In this document: positions 27,727 through 37,483 of the stretch, in pieces | Position numbering within the stretch: the stretch's first letter is position 1 | How the letters are laid out: the number at the start of each line of letters is the position of its first letter | From: Peribacillus frigoritolerans | Lineage (GTDB): Bacteria; Bacillota; Bacilli; Bacillales; DSM-1321 | Length of the DNA stretch: 64,000 nucleotides | Assembly (NCBI GenBank): GCA_030562215.1 | Contig: JAUPFL010000001.1 | Location: 1,662,501 to 1,726,500 of the forward strand | Direction of reading: 5' to 3' | Notes under the pieces: model-generated | What the model was told of the DNA's origin: nothing | Databases searched by the model: none | The model's input: only the letters and a program-made list of their open reading frames with translations | Made by a program: the position numbers and the translations under genes

Positions 27727-28020
27727 ATGACAACTTCAAAGAAGAATTTGAGGACTTGCGAAAAGGGACACAAATACTACAAATCCAGCGACTGTCCGAC
27801 CTGTCCTGTATGTGAGCAGGAACGAAAACCTGATACAGGATTTCTTTCAGTGCTCTCGGCACCTGCCAGACGTGCATTGGAAAACAATGGGGTAACCTCT
27901 TTACAACAGCTATCAACATATAGTGAAAAAGAGATTTTGAAATTTCACGGTATGGGACCAGCTTCCTTACCTAAACTTAGGGAAGCTTTGGAGACAGGTG
28001 GGTTATCATTCAAAGATTAA
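27727..28020 (+). CDS. RNA polymerase alpha C-terminal-domain-like protein with N-terminal zinc-knuckle motif
   Basis: 97-aa protein. Residues about 10-32 hold CEKGHKYYKSSDCPTCPVC, a CxxxH/CxxCxxC pattern that could bind zinc. Residues about 38-95 resemble the helix-hairpin-helix domain of the RNA polymerase alpha C-terminus (LSAPARRALENNGVTSLQQL and ILKFHGMGPASLPKLREAL). It could bind DNA, but no target is shown. ATG 27727 follows AAAGGAGAAG; an upstream in-frame start at 27694 lacks that spacing. Confidence 0.8.
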   Translation: MTTSKKNLRTCEKGHKYYKSSDCPTCPVCEQERKPDTGFLSVLSAPARRALENNGVTSLQQLSTYSEKEILKFHGMGPASLPKLREALETGGLSFKD

Positions 28021-28116
28021 TCACTTTACGTGAATAAGGGATCAGGAACATCTTTTTTATGGACATCATCCTTGTTAAACTGATAGTAACTCTAAAAAGT
28101 GAGGTAACGAAAAATC

Positions 28117-29037
28117 ATGAGTTCCTATACTCCCTATTTTGAATTCAATCGAAAAAAAGTGGGCATCTTTGCGAAACCATACCCCACTTCCTTTAACTGA
28201 AAAAGAATTGGATAACTTAAAAGGAATAAATGAAGAAATATCCATTCAGGAAGTAGAAGAGGTTTATTTGCCCTTGACTCGTTTGATCAATTTACATGTT
28301 GAAGCATCTCAGCAGCTTAACACAGCCGCTTCTTCATCTCTAAAAACTGATGCTAAAAAAGTACCTTATATCATTGGGATTGCAGGGAGTGTTGCTGTAG
28401 GAAAGAGTACGACTGCAAGGTTACTTAAGACTTTATTATCCAGATGGGATAATCACAGAAACGTAGGTCTTGTCACTACCGACGGTTTTTTGTATCCAAA
28501 TCATCTTTTAGAAGAAAAAGGACTGATGAAAAGAAAAGGGTTTCCTGAAAGTTATGATACTCAAAAATTAATCAACCTTATCGGAGATGTAAAAGCGGGA
28601 AAAAATAAAGTGGAAGTTCCAATCTACTCACATTTGAAGTATGACATTTTGCCAAATGAAGTGCAGACTATCTGTAATCCGGATATTTTAATAGTGGAAG
28701 GTGTTAATGTACTTCAAGTTGACAAGGAAAATCAAGTATTCGTCAGTGACTTTTTTGATTTCTCAATCTATGTAGATGCAGACATAAACGACATAGAACG
28801 ATGGTATGTTGAAAGGTTCCTTTTACTTCAGAAAACCGCATTTCAAAGTCCCGAATCCTATTTTCATCGTTATATTGATTTGTCTAAAGAACAGTCCATT
28901 AAACAAGCGACTCAAATTTGGGAAGAAATTAATTTGAAAAATTTACATGAAAATATACTGCCGACAAAAGGAAGGGCGAAACTAGTCTTGAAAAAGGATC
29001 AGAACACAAAGTTGAAAATATCTTTTTGCGAAAATAA
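28117..29037 (+). CDS. coaA: Type I pantothenate kinase CoaA (two frameshifts)
   Basis: Phosphorylates pantothenate, the first step of coenzyme A synthesis. The P-loop [14 protein letters not shown] and the following [18 protein letters not shown] and VEGVNVLQ segments match bacterial type I CoaA. The start [13 protein letters not shown] lies in another frame from the body: the A7 run 28152-28158 has one base too many. Near 28987 one base is missing; correcting it replaces a spurious 50-residue tail by [13 protein letters not shown] and a stop at 29037. Corrected length is 306 aa. RBS AAGTGAGG. Confidence 0.88.
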
Positions 29038-29208
29038 TAAATTAGAAATAATGTTTTTTGTAATAGCAATAAAGCAAGGAATTTCATTTATAAGGAACTG
29101 TGCGATAAGTCTTAAAATTAGGAATATTTTCAATGACAATACCTTATATTGGTTTAATTTTCATTAATTATTGGTATTGTTATAATATCTAATAATTGGG
29201 TGGAATTT

Positions 29209-29451
29209 ATGATTCAAGTTAAAAAGATAGGAGTTTGGGAATTTCAGGTAGTCCCTTATTTTTTAGGGAAATGGTTACAAAAACTTCTAATTTCACTTCT
29301 ATTTTTGTCAATAAATGTGTATTTTCATGACTTTTTCGAATCTGTCAATATTATTTCACTAACAGTTTCTTCCTTCAATAATGGGAAGTTACTGAAGAAA
29401 TCTTTTAATGTGACTATCGGGGCGGTTAAGTTTAAGCCAATTTCTTCGTAA
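29209..29451 (+). CDS. Doubtful 80-aa open frame
   Basis: Open frame behind GGGTGG and a TTGTTATAAT stretch near 29173-29183. The composition is aromatic and hydrophobic without clear domain logic (MIQVKKIGVWEFQVVPYFLG at the start). It fills part of a 600-nt gap between coaA and mqo, which otherwise holds AT-rich sequence and a short AGGTGT/ACACCT inverted repeat near 29543-29583. I do not recognise it and it may be chance. Confidence 0.25.
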   Translation: MIQVKKIGVWEFQVVPYFLGKWLQKLLISLLFLSINVYFHDFFESVNIISLTVSSFNNGKLLKKSFNVTIGAVKFKPISS

Positions 29452-29637
29452 AATCAACATTTTAACAAAAAAAGTAATAGTAGAATATTTTAATCTATGA
29501 AATAATAATAATAGATTATGATATAGTTATAAGGAGACAGAAAAGGTGTGTTCCTAGTTCGTGCCGGGCTTTTTTGTGACACCTAAGCAGGAGCGCCTAC
29601 ATCTTTTTTGCAAATATAGGGGATAAGGAAGGTTATA

Positions 29638-31129
29638 ATGAGCAACATACAGAAACAAACAGACGTTATCTTAATTGGCGGCGGAGTCATGAGCGCGACT
29701 TTGGGATCATTACTGAAAGAGTTAGCACCGGAATGGGAAATCAAAGTATTTGAGAAGCTTGCAAACGCAGGAGAAGAAAGCTCTAACGAATGGAATAATG
29801 CGGGTACGGGACATTCTGCGCTGTGCGAGCTTAACTATACATCCGAAAAAGCTGACGGATCTATAGATATTAGCAAAGCAATTAAAATAAATGAACAGTT
29901 CCAAGTTTCATTGCAGTTTTGGTCGTATCTTGTAAACTGTAAGCTGATTGATAATCCGCAAGACTTTATCATGCCATTGCCTCATATGAGTATGGTACAA
30001 GGGGATAAAAATGTAGCGTTCTTAAAGAAACGTTTTGAAGCGCTGTCAAAAAATCCTCTGTTCCAAGGTATGGAGTATTCCGATGACCCAGCAAAACTGA
30101 TGGAATGGATTCCACTTATTATGCAAGACCGTCCATCGAATGATTCTATAGCGGCAACAAAAATTGATTACGGTACAGACGTTAACTTCGGTGCTCTAAC
30201 ACGTATGTTGTTTGACCACTTAAAGACTCAAAACGTCGATATCAAATATAAACATAGTGTTGATAATGTTAAACGTGCCAGTGATGGCTCATGGGAATTA
30301 AAAGTGCGTAATGTCGATACCGGTAGCGTAGAACGCCATAATGCTAAATTCGTCTTTATCGGAGGCGGGGGCGGAAGTTTGCATTTACTGCAAAATCCGG
30401 CATTCCTGAAGGGAAGCATATCGGAGGATTCCCGGTAAGCGGATACTTCATGGTATGTAATAATCCTGAAGTTGTTGCGCAGCATCATGGGAAAGTATAC
30501 GGAAAAGCTAAAGTTGGTGCTCCACCAATGTCTGTTCCGCATCTTGATACACGTTTTATCGACAATAAAAAATCGTTGCTATTTGGACCATTTGCGGGCT
30601 TCTCACCGAAGTTCTTAAAAACAGGTTCAATGTTCGATTTAATAACTTCAGTAAAACCGAATAATGTTTTAACTATGTTGGCGGCAGGCGCAAAAGAGAT
30701 GCCATTGACAAAATACCTGATCCAGCAAGTTATGTTATCGAAAGAACAGCGCATGGAAGAGTTACGGGAGTTCATCCCGAACGCTAAGAGCGAGGATTGG
30801 GATTTAGTAGTGGCTGGCCAACGTGTACAAGTTATCAAAGATACTGCTGAAGGCGGCAAAGGTACACTTCAATTTGGTACGGAAGTTGTCAGTGCATCCG
30901 ATGGCTCTATTGCAGCATTGCTAGGTGCTTCTCCAGGGGCTTCTACTGCTGTTCACGTTATGCTTGAGGTAATTAATAAATGCTTCCGCAACGCATGAAA
31001 GAGTGGGAACCGAAAATTAAAGAAATGATTCCTTCTTATGGAGAGTCACTAATGGAAAATCCAGAGCTTCTGCACGAAATTCAAACTTCAACATCAGAGA
31101 CGCTTGGTCTGAGCAAAAAAAAGAGCTAG
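29638..31129 (+). CDS. mqo: Malate:quinone oxidoreductase (two frameshifts)
   Basis: Membrane-associated FAD enzyme that oxidises malate to oxaloacetate and reduces quinone. The N-terminal dinucleotide-binding motif [14 protein letters not shown] is followed by [34 protein letters not shown] and later [15 protein letters not shown] and [15 protein letters not shown], all typical of Mqo. Breaks at the A4 run 30392-30395 and CC 30986-30987, each one base short. The corrected 497-aa protein ends SKKKS at 31129. A class I fumarase in the same window supplies malate; they are not linked in an operon. Confidence 0.92.
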
Positions 31130-31176
31130 TTTATAGTTAATTTTTGGATATTGAAGCAACATTGAAATTAAAAACA

Positions 31177-31219
31177 ACAGAACCTTTAATCTATCTTTGA
31201 TTGAAGGTTCTTTTTTTGT
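31177..31219 (+). terminator. Terminator after mqo
   Basis: AGAACCTTTAATC pairs with GATTGAAGGTTCT, followed by TTTTTTT. Confidence 0.9.
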
Positions 31220-31240
31220 TTTGGGATGCTTTAATTGCAT

Positions 31241-31411
31241 CCCTCAGTTTGTAGACAAAAGGGTTCTATCTAAAAGTTAAAACTAAGTTGATTGGAGCGG
31301 GTGTTCTCGAGACTCCTGCGGGAAAAGCGGGTCTAGGGAGAGCCCGCAGGCGCAAGCCGAGGAGGCTCAGACCGCCCGCGGAAAGCGAGTGCCCTACGTT
31401 CCAATCAACGT
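31241..31411 (+). repeat. GC-rich Bacillaceae repeat, copy 2 (best preserved)
   Basis: Begins CTCAGTTTGTAGACAA, continues AAGTTGATTGGAGCGGGTGT and ends GTTCCAATCAACG, so the inner ends form an inverted repeat TTGATTGGA/TCCAATCAA. Internal GC-rich pieces (GACTCCTGCGGGA, AGCCCGCAGGCGCAAGCCGA, GGAGGCTCAGACCGCCCGCG) can fold extensively. A small GGGATGC/GCATCCC hairpin abuts it. Similar repeats are common in Bacillaceae genomes; function is unknown. Confidence 0.75.
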
Positions 31412-31430
31412 TCAAATTGTACAGGAGCTT

Positions 31431-32482
31431 CTAATGTATTTTTGAATTTATTTTGGAAATGGTCTCTTTATCGCAAATAATGAAAAGCTGTGCATCATCA
31501 GGAATTCGTGCATCTAATTTTTGGTTTATGTTAAGATCACCACGATCTGCCACCAGTGTGGCTCCTTTATCGAGAAGATCTATGAATGCATCACGATAAG
31601 TTCGCCATTCATCTTGTTTAGGAATTTCATACATCGTCTCTTCATACTTTGTGCTCATAAGTTCAGAATACATGTGGGTGACTCCATGAGAAAACAATGA
31701 TCGTACTGCTGCGTGGGAGATCATTTCTTGTGTAGGAATAAACTCATCCACCTTTACACGCTCGAATAAACGAATATGCTTTTGATTGATCACCTCAGCG
31801 GTGACATGAATGGACGTATTCGTTTTTTCTTCAATGGACGTTATGGCAGTGGCAACTAATAATGTCTTTCCATCGACAAGTAACGGATCTTTTGTAGCAT
31901 AATTATCTTGTGTTATTTGATCAGCAAAAATGATAACGCCTTTTGCTTTAGGAAGGTTTGCACGGATTAATGTTTCTTCATCGGTGGCATCCCCGCGAAC
32001 ATAAAACAGACGCTCCTCCATCATGGGGGATTTTTCCAAGTTATCAATGATTACAATATCAATGGTTTCATCAGATTTATAAATTTCTTGGAGTGCTGAT
32101 TTTGACTTATCACTCCATCCAATCAGAATGATATGATTTCTACCTGTATATTTCATTTTTCCACCAACTTTACGTTTTTCGATAAGATATACAGATTTAA
32201 TGATTTTTCCAATAAATAGACTAACAAGCCCAATACCCGTTATGTAAAGACCGATGGTAAATGCTTTTCCAAGATCGGTGACAGGTGCATAGTCACCAAA
32301 ACCAACCGTAGCAAGCGTTGTAAGAACCCAGTAAACTGAAGTTAAATATGATTCGAACGTCTGTGGCTCTATGGAAAAAGCAACATATGCTGCAACTAAT
32401 ATGTACAAAATGGCAAATGGTATAAAGATTCTACCTCTTAATTTTATCAGGTAATATATTATTTTTTTACCTTAATTCTCAT
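31431..32482 (-). CDS. Potassium channel with RCK/TrkA-N domain (YugO-like, N-terminal frameshift)
   Basis: Two-helix potassium channel subunit with cytoplasmic gating domain. The pore loop LTTLATVGFGDYAPVT contains the TVGFG selectivity filter; then a second helix, and a TrkA-N Rossmann domain from about KYTGRNHIILIGWSDKS. B. subtilis YugO, which drives electrical signalling in biofilms, has this layout. A TTG start at 32408 would cut off most of the first helix. One missing base in the T7 run 32462-32468 separates it from 25 further codons starting MRIKVKKIIYY at ATG 32482 behind AGGATGGG. Corrected length 350 aa. Confidence 0.85.
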
Positions 32483-32485
32483 CAT

Positions 32486-33166
32486 ACCCATCCTAATTTT
32501 AAAGTCATCATCGATTGAATTTATATTTCCCCAATTTAACAGATAATTAAACGTAAGTGTAAGAACTATTTATCCCCAAGTTAGGAGTAAGAAGCATATA
32601 AAAGAAAGATTGGTTCTTTAATGATATGTGCGTTCCGCTCTTGTTCTTATGCAAGAAAAAGGGCAGGAACACTCTGCCCAGGTTTTATAGACTACATATT
32701 CAAGCTTTTTGTACCAAAACTACGGATTCTCCTATTAAATTTTGCTCTAATATTAATATAGATTATAAAAGAACAATAATAGATGAATTTTTGAAAATAA
32801 ATTATAAAATTATCATCAAAAAATAAAAAATTTTTTCGAATTTTCAGTATACAATGAATGTTGAATGATGAGGAGGTCAACCAAAATGAAAGCGGATACA
32901 ATGGAAAAAGTAACGATATGAAAAAAGAACAGGATTGCATTTAAAAGTCTCGCAACAAGTGGCAGTGTTTCGCATGTTAGTGAACAATTTTGGCCGGGGT
33001 GTAGATGTGCACCGATATAAGGCGGGATTGGAAAGCGGCACATAACTGTGGTGTTTTGCTTCGAATGTTCAATCATTTAAAGAGCTGTAAGCGGGTGAAG
33101 CTTTACTTGATTGGATGTGGGTATGACGCCAGGGATTTACCCAGTATGCAATTAAATTATAGGGGA
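32486..33166. other. Long intergenic region with degenerate coding traces
   Basis: No intact gene. A perfect RBS plus start (AGGAGGTCAACCAAAATG, start at 32886) leads into only 11 codons, but changing frame by one base near 32922 opens a further 50 or so codons. This may be a decayed or misread small gene upstream of yjiH. I could not assign a family. Confidence 0.35.
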
Positions 33167-33172
33167 ATGATT

Positions 33173-34510
33173 ATGGGATCACCAAATGTTGCGACAAATA
33201 CGAAACAAGAGAAGCCGCAAATTCAATCAACCACCAATGTACTGAAGTTTATTATATATAGTTTAATAGGAAGTTTTATGTTTTTTATTCCTATTACCAT
33301 AAATGGTGTTTCAAGCATACCAATTGATCATATGGTAACATGGATCAAAGTAAACTTACCGTCAGCTGTTCCTATTTATGCTCTAATCGTTATCCTATTA
33401 GGAGCTGTTTATCCATTTATTTCAAAAAACTGGAGCAAAGATAAGGTATCGATAGTTTTTTCTTTCTTAAAAGTAATAGGTGCTGTTGTTGCGATATTAA
33501 TATATTTCAAGATTGGACCTGAATGGTTAATGGCCCCAAGTATGGGTCCTTTCCTTTTCGATAAACTTGTCATACCTGTTGGACTTGTTGTTCCTTTTGG
33601 TGCAATATTTTTGGCGCTGCTCATTGGATACGGGCTTCTCGAATTTTTGGGTGTGTTGATGCAGCCAATCATGAGGCCGATATTTAAAACGCCAGGGCGT
33701 TCAGCGGTTGATATGGTTGCTGATTTAGCAGGTAGCTACTCTATTGGCATGCTTATTACGAATAGACTATATAAAGAAGGAAAATACACCCTTAAAGAAG
33801 CTGCTATTATTGCAACCGGCTTTTCAACCGTTTCAGCAACGTTCATGATCGTTGTTGCAAAAACTCTCGGGCTTATGGACATATGGTCGCTTTTCTTTTG
33901 GGTTTCTTTAGGGATAACGTATCTTGTCACTGCCATTACCGTACGTATTTGGCCATTAAATAAAATGAGCGACGAATATTATTCGGATAATGCCGATCCA
34001 GAAGAAGTTATCAAAGAAGGACTTTTCCGAAATGCCTGGAACAGTGCGATGGTGGGGGCAAACAATTCCGTAAGTCTTGGCAGAAATTTATGGGAAAACT
34101 TAAAGGACGGTTTTCTTATGACAATGAGCATTCTGCCGTCCATTTTATCCGTTGGTCTCATCAGCCTTGTATTAGCGGAGTATACTCCAGTATTTAATTT
34201 ACTTGGCTATCTTTTTTACCCATTTACCTGGGCATTGCAAATACCTGAACCATTTTTGGCTGCAAAAGCTTCAGCTATAGGAATTGCAGAAATGTTCCTG
34301 CCGGCGCTTCTCGTGGTTGAAGCACCTCTGGTAACTAAGTTCATCATTGCCGTGGTATCTGTATCATCCATATTATTCTTTTCAGCGACGATACCTTGTA
34401 TCCTATCAACCGAAATCCCGATCAGTATTACGAAGTTGGTTGTAATTTGGTTTGAACGGACGCTCATCACGTTAATTATAACTGCACCTATCGCAATATT
34501 GCTGCTTTAG
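33173..34510 (+). CDS. yjiH: YjiH family membrane protein (nucleoside-recognition/GATE domain)
   Basis: 445-aa polytopic membrane protein of the YjiH family, with many hydrophobic segments and the Gate-type parts GVLMQPIMRPIFKTPGRSAV and AGSYSIGMLITNRLYKEG. The exact substrate is unknown; relatives of the Gate domain family occur in nucleoside transporters and spore maturation proteins. ATG 33173 follows AGGGGAATGATT. A longer frame from 33005 exists, but its extra 56 residues are not family-like. It is not in an operon; a strong terminator follows. Confidence 0.85.
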   Translation: MGSPNVATNTKQEKPQIQSTTNVLKFIIYSLIGSFMFFIPITINGVSSIPIDHMVTWIKVNLPSAVPIYALIVILLGAVYPFISKNWSKDKVSIVFSFLKVIGAVVAILIYFKIGPEWLMAPSMGPFLFDKLVIPVGLVVPFGAIFLALLIGYGLLEFLGVLMQPIMRPIFKTPGRSAVDMVADLAGSYSIGMLITNRLYKEGKYTLKEAAIIATGFSTVSATFMIVVAKTLGLMDIWSLFFWVSLGITYLVTAITVRIWPLNKMSDEYYSDNADPEEVIKEGLFRNAWNSAMVGANNSVSLGRNLWENLKDGFLMTMSILPSILSVGLISLVLAEYTPVFNLLGYLFYPFTWALQIPEPFLAAKASAIGIAEMFLPALLVVEAPLVTKFIIAVVSVSSILFFSATIPCILSTEIPISITKLVVIWFERTLITLIITAPIAILLL

Positions 34511-34564
34511 TACAAATCAACGAATCTTAATTCGATCACAAATCGAAAAGGTGCGTTCGTATCA

Positions 34565-34604
34565 TAAGGTCGACCAGTTAAATTACTGGTTGACCTTTTT
34601 GATA
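34565..34604 (+). terminator. Terminator after yjiH
   Basis: AAGGTCGACCAGT pairs with ACTGGTTGACCTT, then TTTTT. Confidence 0.9.
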
Positions 34605-35036
34605 GAATCTTAAATCAGTAGACATGGTAGGATGCACGGTTGCACGGACATTTAAAGTAAGGGTAGTGGAGGCGGAAAAAACAATTCCTATATTCTGGTT
34701 TATGAGCCTCCAAAAGTTAATTGATTTAGTTTTTTTGGGGGGATCCCTAATAGGGATGACTAAGGAACCCTGGTGAAAAACCGCCCTCTAATGGTGTTGT
34801 TTACAGGTACTGGTGACATGATCATCTATTTTTATAAAGAAGGAACAAATATGCGATTCCCATACCCTTTTGATAGTTACCATCACTGAAACAATATTAG
34901 GAAAAACATCCAGAAAAATTATTTAAAGAAAATAATATATATTCTAAAAATTCATATTATAATACTTTATACTTATGCTATATTATAGGGAGAATTATTT
35001 ATTATCACGTATAATCTAAGAATTGGAGTGATTTGA
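34605..35036. other. Intergenic region before the amino acid ABC operon
   Basis: No gene recognised. It holds GGAGGC/GCCTCC arms (about 34669-34711) and a GATCCCTAATAGGGAT hairpin (34742-34757). It becomes very AT-rich in the last 120 nt before the lipoprotein gene, where the promoter should lie. I see no T-box or known riboswitch core. Confidence 0.35.
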
Positions 35037-35813
35037 ATGAAGAAACTTGGTTTACTGAGTATGTTTTTGATTCTAGCTATCTTTATCTCGGCTTGTGGAA
35101 CCAAAGAAGAAAAAAATGCAGGTGAGGAAAAGGAACCTGAAAAGGTATATAAGGTTGGTGTGGATACGACTTATCCTCCTTTTGAATTTAAAGAGGGGAA
35201 CGACTATAAAGGTATTGATATAGAATTGATCAATGCAATCGCGAAAGACCAGGATTTTAAAATCAAATTGTCTCCAATGGATTTCGGCGGAATCATTCCG
35301 GCTATGCAAGCCAATCAGCTTGATGTGGCCATTGCGGGAATGAGCATTACAGAGGAAAGAAAAAAGGTAGTAGATTTCTCAACACCGTATTTTGATGCAG
35401 GATTAACAATAGTTGTTAAAAAAGATAATACAAGCACTAAAACTGTTAAAGATCTTAAAGGAAAAACCATTGCAGTCAAAAAAGGGACAACTGGTGCTAA
35501 ATATGCACAGGATAATGCTACTGAGCTAGGAATAAAAGTCGTTCAATTCAATGATAGTCCAGCGATGTTCCAGGAAGTGGCCAACGGCAACGCCGATGCC
35601 CTTATAGAAGATTACCCGGTTATCTCCTATGCGATCGCCCAAAAGGATCTTGGGTTGAAAATCGTAGGTGACCGTTTGAATGGTGACCAATATGGCATTG
35701 CTGTATTGAAAGGGCAAAACGAGGATTTATTGAAGAAAATAAATGATGGTCTTGCCAATCTTAAAAAAGACGGCACATATGATGAAATTATAAAAACGTA
35801 TCTTGGTGAATAA
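35037..35813 (+). CDS. Amino acid ABC transporter substrate-binding lipoprotein
   Basis: 258-aa family 3 solute-binding protein. The lipobox FISAC places the lipidated cysteine at residue 20. The mature part shows VGVDTTYPPFEFKEGNDYKG, GFDIELI-like GIDIELINAI and LDVAIAGMSITEERKKVVDFS, typical of GlnH/ArtP-type polar amino acid receptors. Permease and ATPase follow in order, separated by a GC hairpin that may favour receptor expression. Glutamine or arginine are the likely ligands; the sequence does not decide. Confidence 0.9.
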   Translation: MKKLGLLSMFLILAIFISACGTKEEKNAGEEKEPEKVYKVGVDTTYPPFEFKEGNDYKGIDIELINAIAKDQDFKIKLSPMDFGGIIPAMQANQLDVAIAGMSITEERKKVVDFSTPYFDAGLTIVVKKDNTSTKTVKDLKGKTIAVKKGTTGAKYAQDNATELGIKVVQFNDSPAMFQEVANGNADALIEDYPVISYAIAQKDLGLKIVGDRLNGDQYGIAVLKGQNEDLLKKINDGLANLKKDGTYDEIIKTYLGE

Positions 35814-35833
35814 ACAATAGATTAAAGCTCAAT

Positions 35834-35858
35834 AGGCGCGCTTATGGCGCGCTTTCTT
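35834..35858 (+). terminator. Intra-operon attenuator hairpin
   Basis: GCGCGC-TTATG-GCGCGC followed by TTTCTTTTT lies between binding protein and permease genes. It probably reduces read-through so that more receptor than permease is made. Confidence 0.65.
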
Positions 35859-35877
35859 TTTCAAAGGGGTGAAAGAA

Positions 35878-36522
35878 ATGGATATAATTGTTGCGGCATT
35901 GCCACTTTTATTAAAAGGACTTCAGGTGACACTTTATATCTTTGTGATTGCCATTATCCTAGGTTTTTTGATTGGTTTAGTGGTCGCTTTGCTGCGGCTT
36001 GCCCCCATCAAAATCTTGAACTGGATTGCAAAGGTTTATGTGGATGCGATACGAGGGACGCCGTTCATCGTTCAGTTATTCTTTATCTATTTTGGTGTGA
36101 ATTCTCTGAATTTGATTTCTTTGGACAGTACAACAGCTGGAATCATTACCGTTGCAATCAATGCAGGGGCATATTTTGCTGAAATAATAAGGGCAGGGAT
36201 ACAATCCATCGATAAAGGGCAAACGGAGGCGGCAAGATCCATCGGGTTCACGGGTACTCAAACAATGAGGTATGTCGTGCTTCCGCAAGCCTTTAGAAGG
36301 ATGCTCCCTACCATTACGAACCAATCGATCATCAGCTTGAAGGACACTTCTCTATTATCCGTCATTGGTATAGCCGATTTAACCCAGCAAGGTCAGATTC
36401 AGGCTTCGGCAACCTTTGAAGCATTCAAGATTTGGCTGGCCGTGGGTGTGATTTACTTTATCATCATCTATTTGTTAACCCTAATTGCTAATTTCATAGA
36501 AAGGAGGGTACAAGTTCGATGA
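35878..36522 (+). CDS. Amino acid ABC transporter permease
   Basis: 214-aa HisM/GlnP-type permease with five hydrophobic segments. The conserved loop reads [47 protein letters not shown] segment is also typical. ATG 35878 was chosen because AAAGGGGTGAAAG precedes it; the in-frame GTG at 35869 lies within the RBS. The stop overlaps the ATPase start (ATGA). Confidence 0.93.
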   Translation: MDIIVAALPLLLKGLQVTLYIFVIAIILGFLIGLVVALLRLAPIKILNWIAKVYVDAIRGTPFIVQLFFIYFGVNSLNLISLDSTTAGIITVAINAGAYFAEIIRAGIQSIDKGQTEAARSIGFTGTQTMRYVVLPQAFRRMLPTITNQSIISLKDTSLLSVIGIADLTQQGQIQASATFEAFKIWLAVGVIYFIIIYLLTLIANFIERRVQVR

Positions 36523-37252
36523 GCATCATTACAGTAAAAACCTGAGAAAATCATTCGGAACTGTCGAGGTTTTAAAAGATATTAATGCAGAAGTGCAGGA
36601 AAAGGAAGTAATTTGCGTAATAGGCCCTTCTGGATCTGGAAAGAGTACATTCCTGCGTTGCCTGAATCTCCTTGAGGAAGTTACGGGCGGTGAGGTGGTC
36701 ATTAACGGACATGATATAACCGATCCTAAAAGGAAAATCAATATAAACAAAGTCCGGCAAGAAGTTGGGATGGTTTTTCAACATTTCAATCTATTTCCCC
36801 ATAAAACCGTTTTGGAGAACATAACCTTGGGCCCCATTAAAATTCGGGCCACCGATAAAGCGGAAGCAGGAAGGTTAGCGATTGAGTTATTGGATAAGGT
36901 TGGTCTAAAGGAAAAGGCAAATAGCTATCCAGGGGAACTTTCCGGCGGACAAAAACAGCGGGTCGCTATCGCAAGGGCATTGGCGATGAATCCGAAAATC
37001 ATGCTATTTGATGAACCGACTTCGGCCCTTGACCCTGAAATGGTAGGCGATGTTTTGGAGGTAATGAAACAACTTGCCAAGGAAGGCATGACCATGGTCG
37101 TCGTTACGCATGAGATGGGCTTTGCCCGGGAAGTAGGGGACCGGGTCATATTCATGGATGGAGGGTATATCGTGGAAGAAAATGAGCCGAATGAATTATT
37201 CGGTAACCCTCAGCACGAAAGAACGAAAGCATTCTTGAGCAAAGTGCTTTAA
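36519..37252 (+). CDS. glnQ: Amino acid ABC transporter ATP-binding protein (N-terminal frameshift)
   Basis: ATPase of the polar amino acid importer. Walker [11 protein letters not shown]-loop [10 protein letters not shown], signature LSGGQKQR and Walker [15 protein letters not shown] are present. The first eight codons (MSIITVKN) are separated from the body by one missing A in the run 36536-36540. With it restored the protein is 244 aa and begins exactly at the overlapping ATGA behind AAAGGAGGG. Substrate as for the receptor gene upstream. Confidence 0.92.
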
Positions 37253-37438
37253 CGGGATGGCTGTAAGAAACCATGGTACATCATGAATGAAGTTGTGCAT
37301 GAAGTGTGGACAAAGGAATGGCGGAAAATGAGGGGAAACCCAAACGCATCAGCCTTTTCCTCATCTTTGTGCATAACTTTTTTGTTTTTTAGAGTAGAAA
37401 TCAGTTAGGCATGTTTATTAATATCATCGGGCAGGCAT

Positions 37439-37479
37439 CAAAAAAACCTATGCATTCAATACATGCATAGGTTTTTTTC
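37439..37479. terminator. Bidirectional terminator
   Basis: AAAACCTATGCAT pairs with ATGCATAGGTTTT, with A and T tracts on both sides, between the convergent ATPase and PIG-L genes. Confidence 0.9.
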
Positions 37480-37483
37480 TTGT

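Noticed and set aside
28139..29167. Single 342-aa reading of coaA with a 50-residue hydrophobic tail
   Set aside because: The tail is not CoaA-like; a one-base correction near 28987 gives a normal C-terminus and stop. The TTG start at 28139 misses the true N-terminus.
33005..33172. Extended N-terminus of the YjiH protein
   Set aside because: The additional 56 residues are hydrophilic and unlike the family; ATG 33173 has a good RBS.
34603..35036. T-box or riboswitch leader before the amino acid ABC operon
   Set aside because: Hairpins are present, but no T-box sequence or riboswitch core, and no terminator just before the gene.
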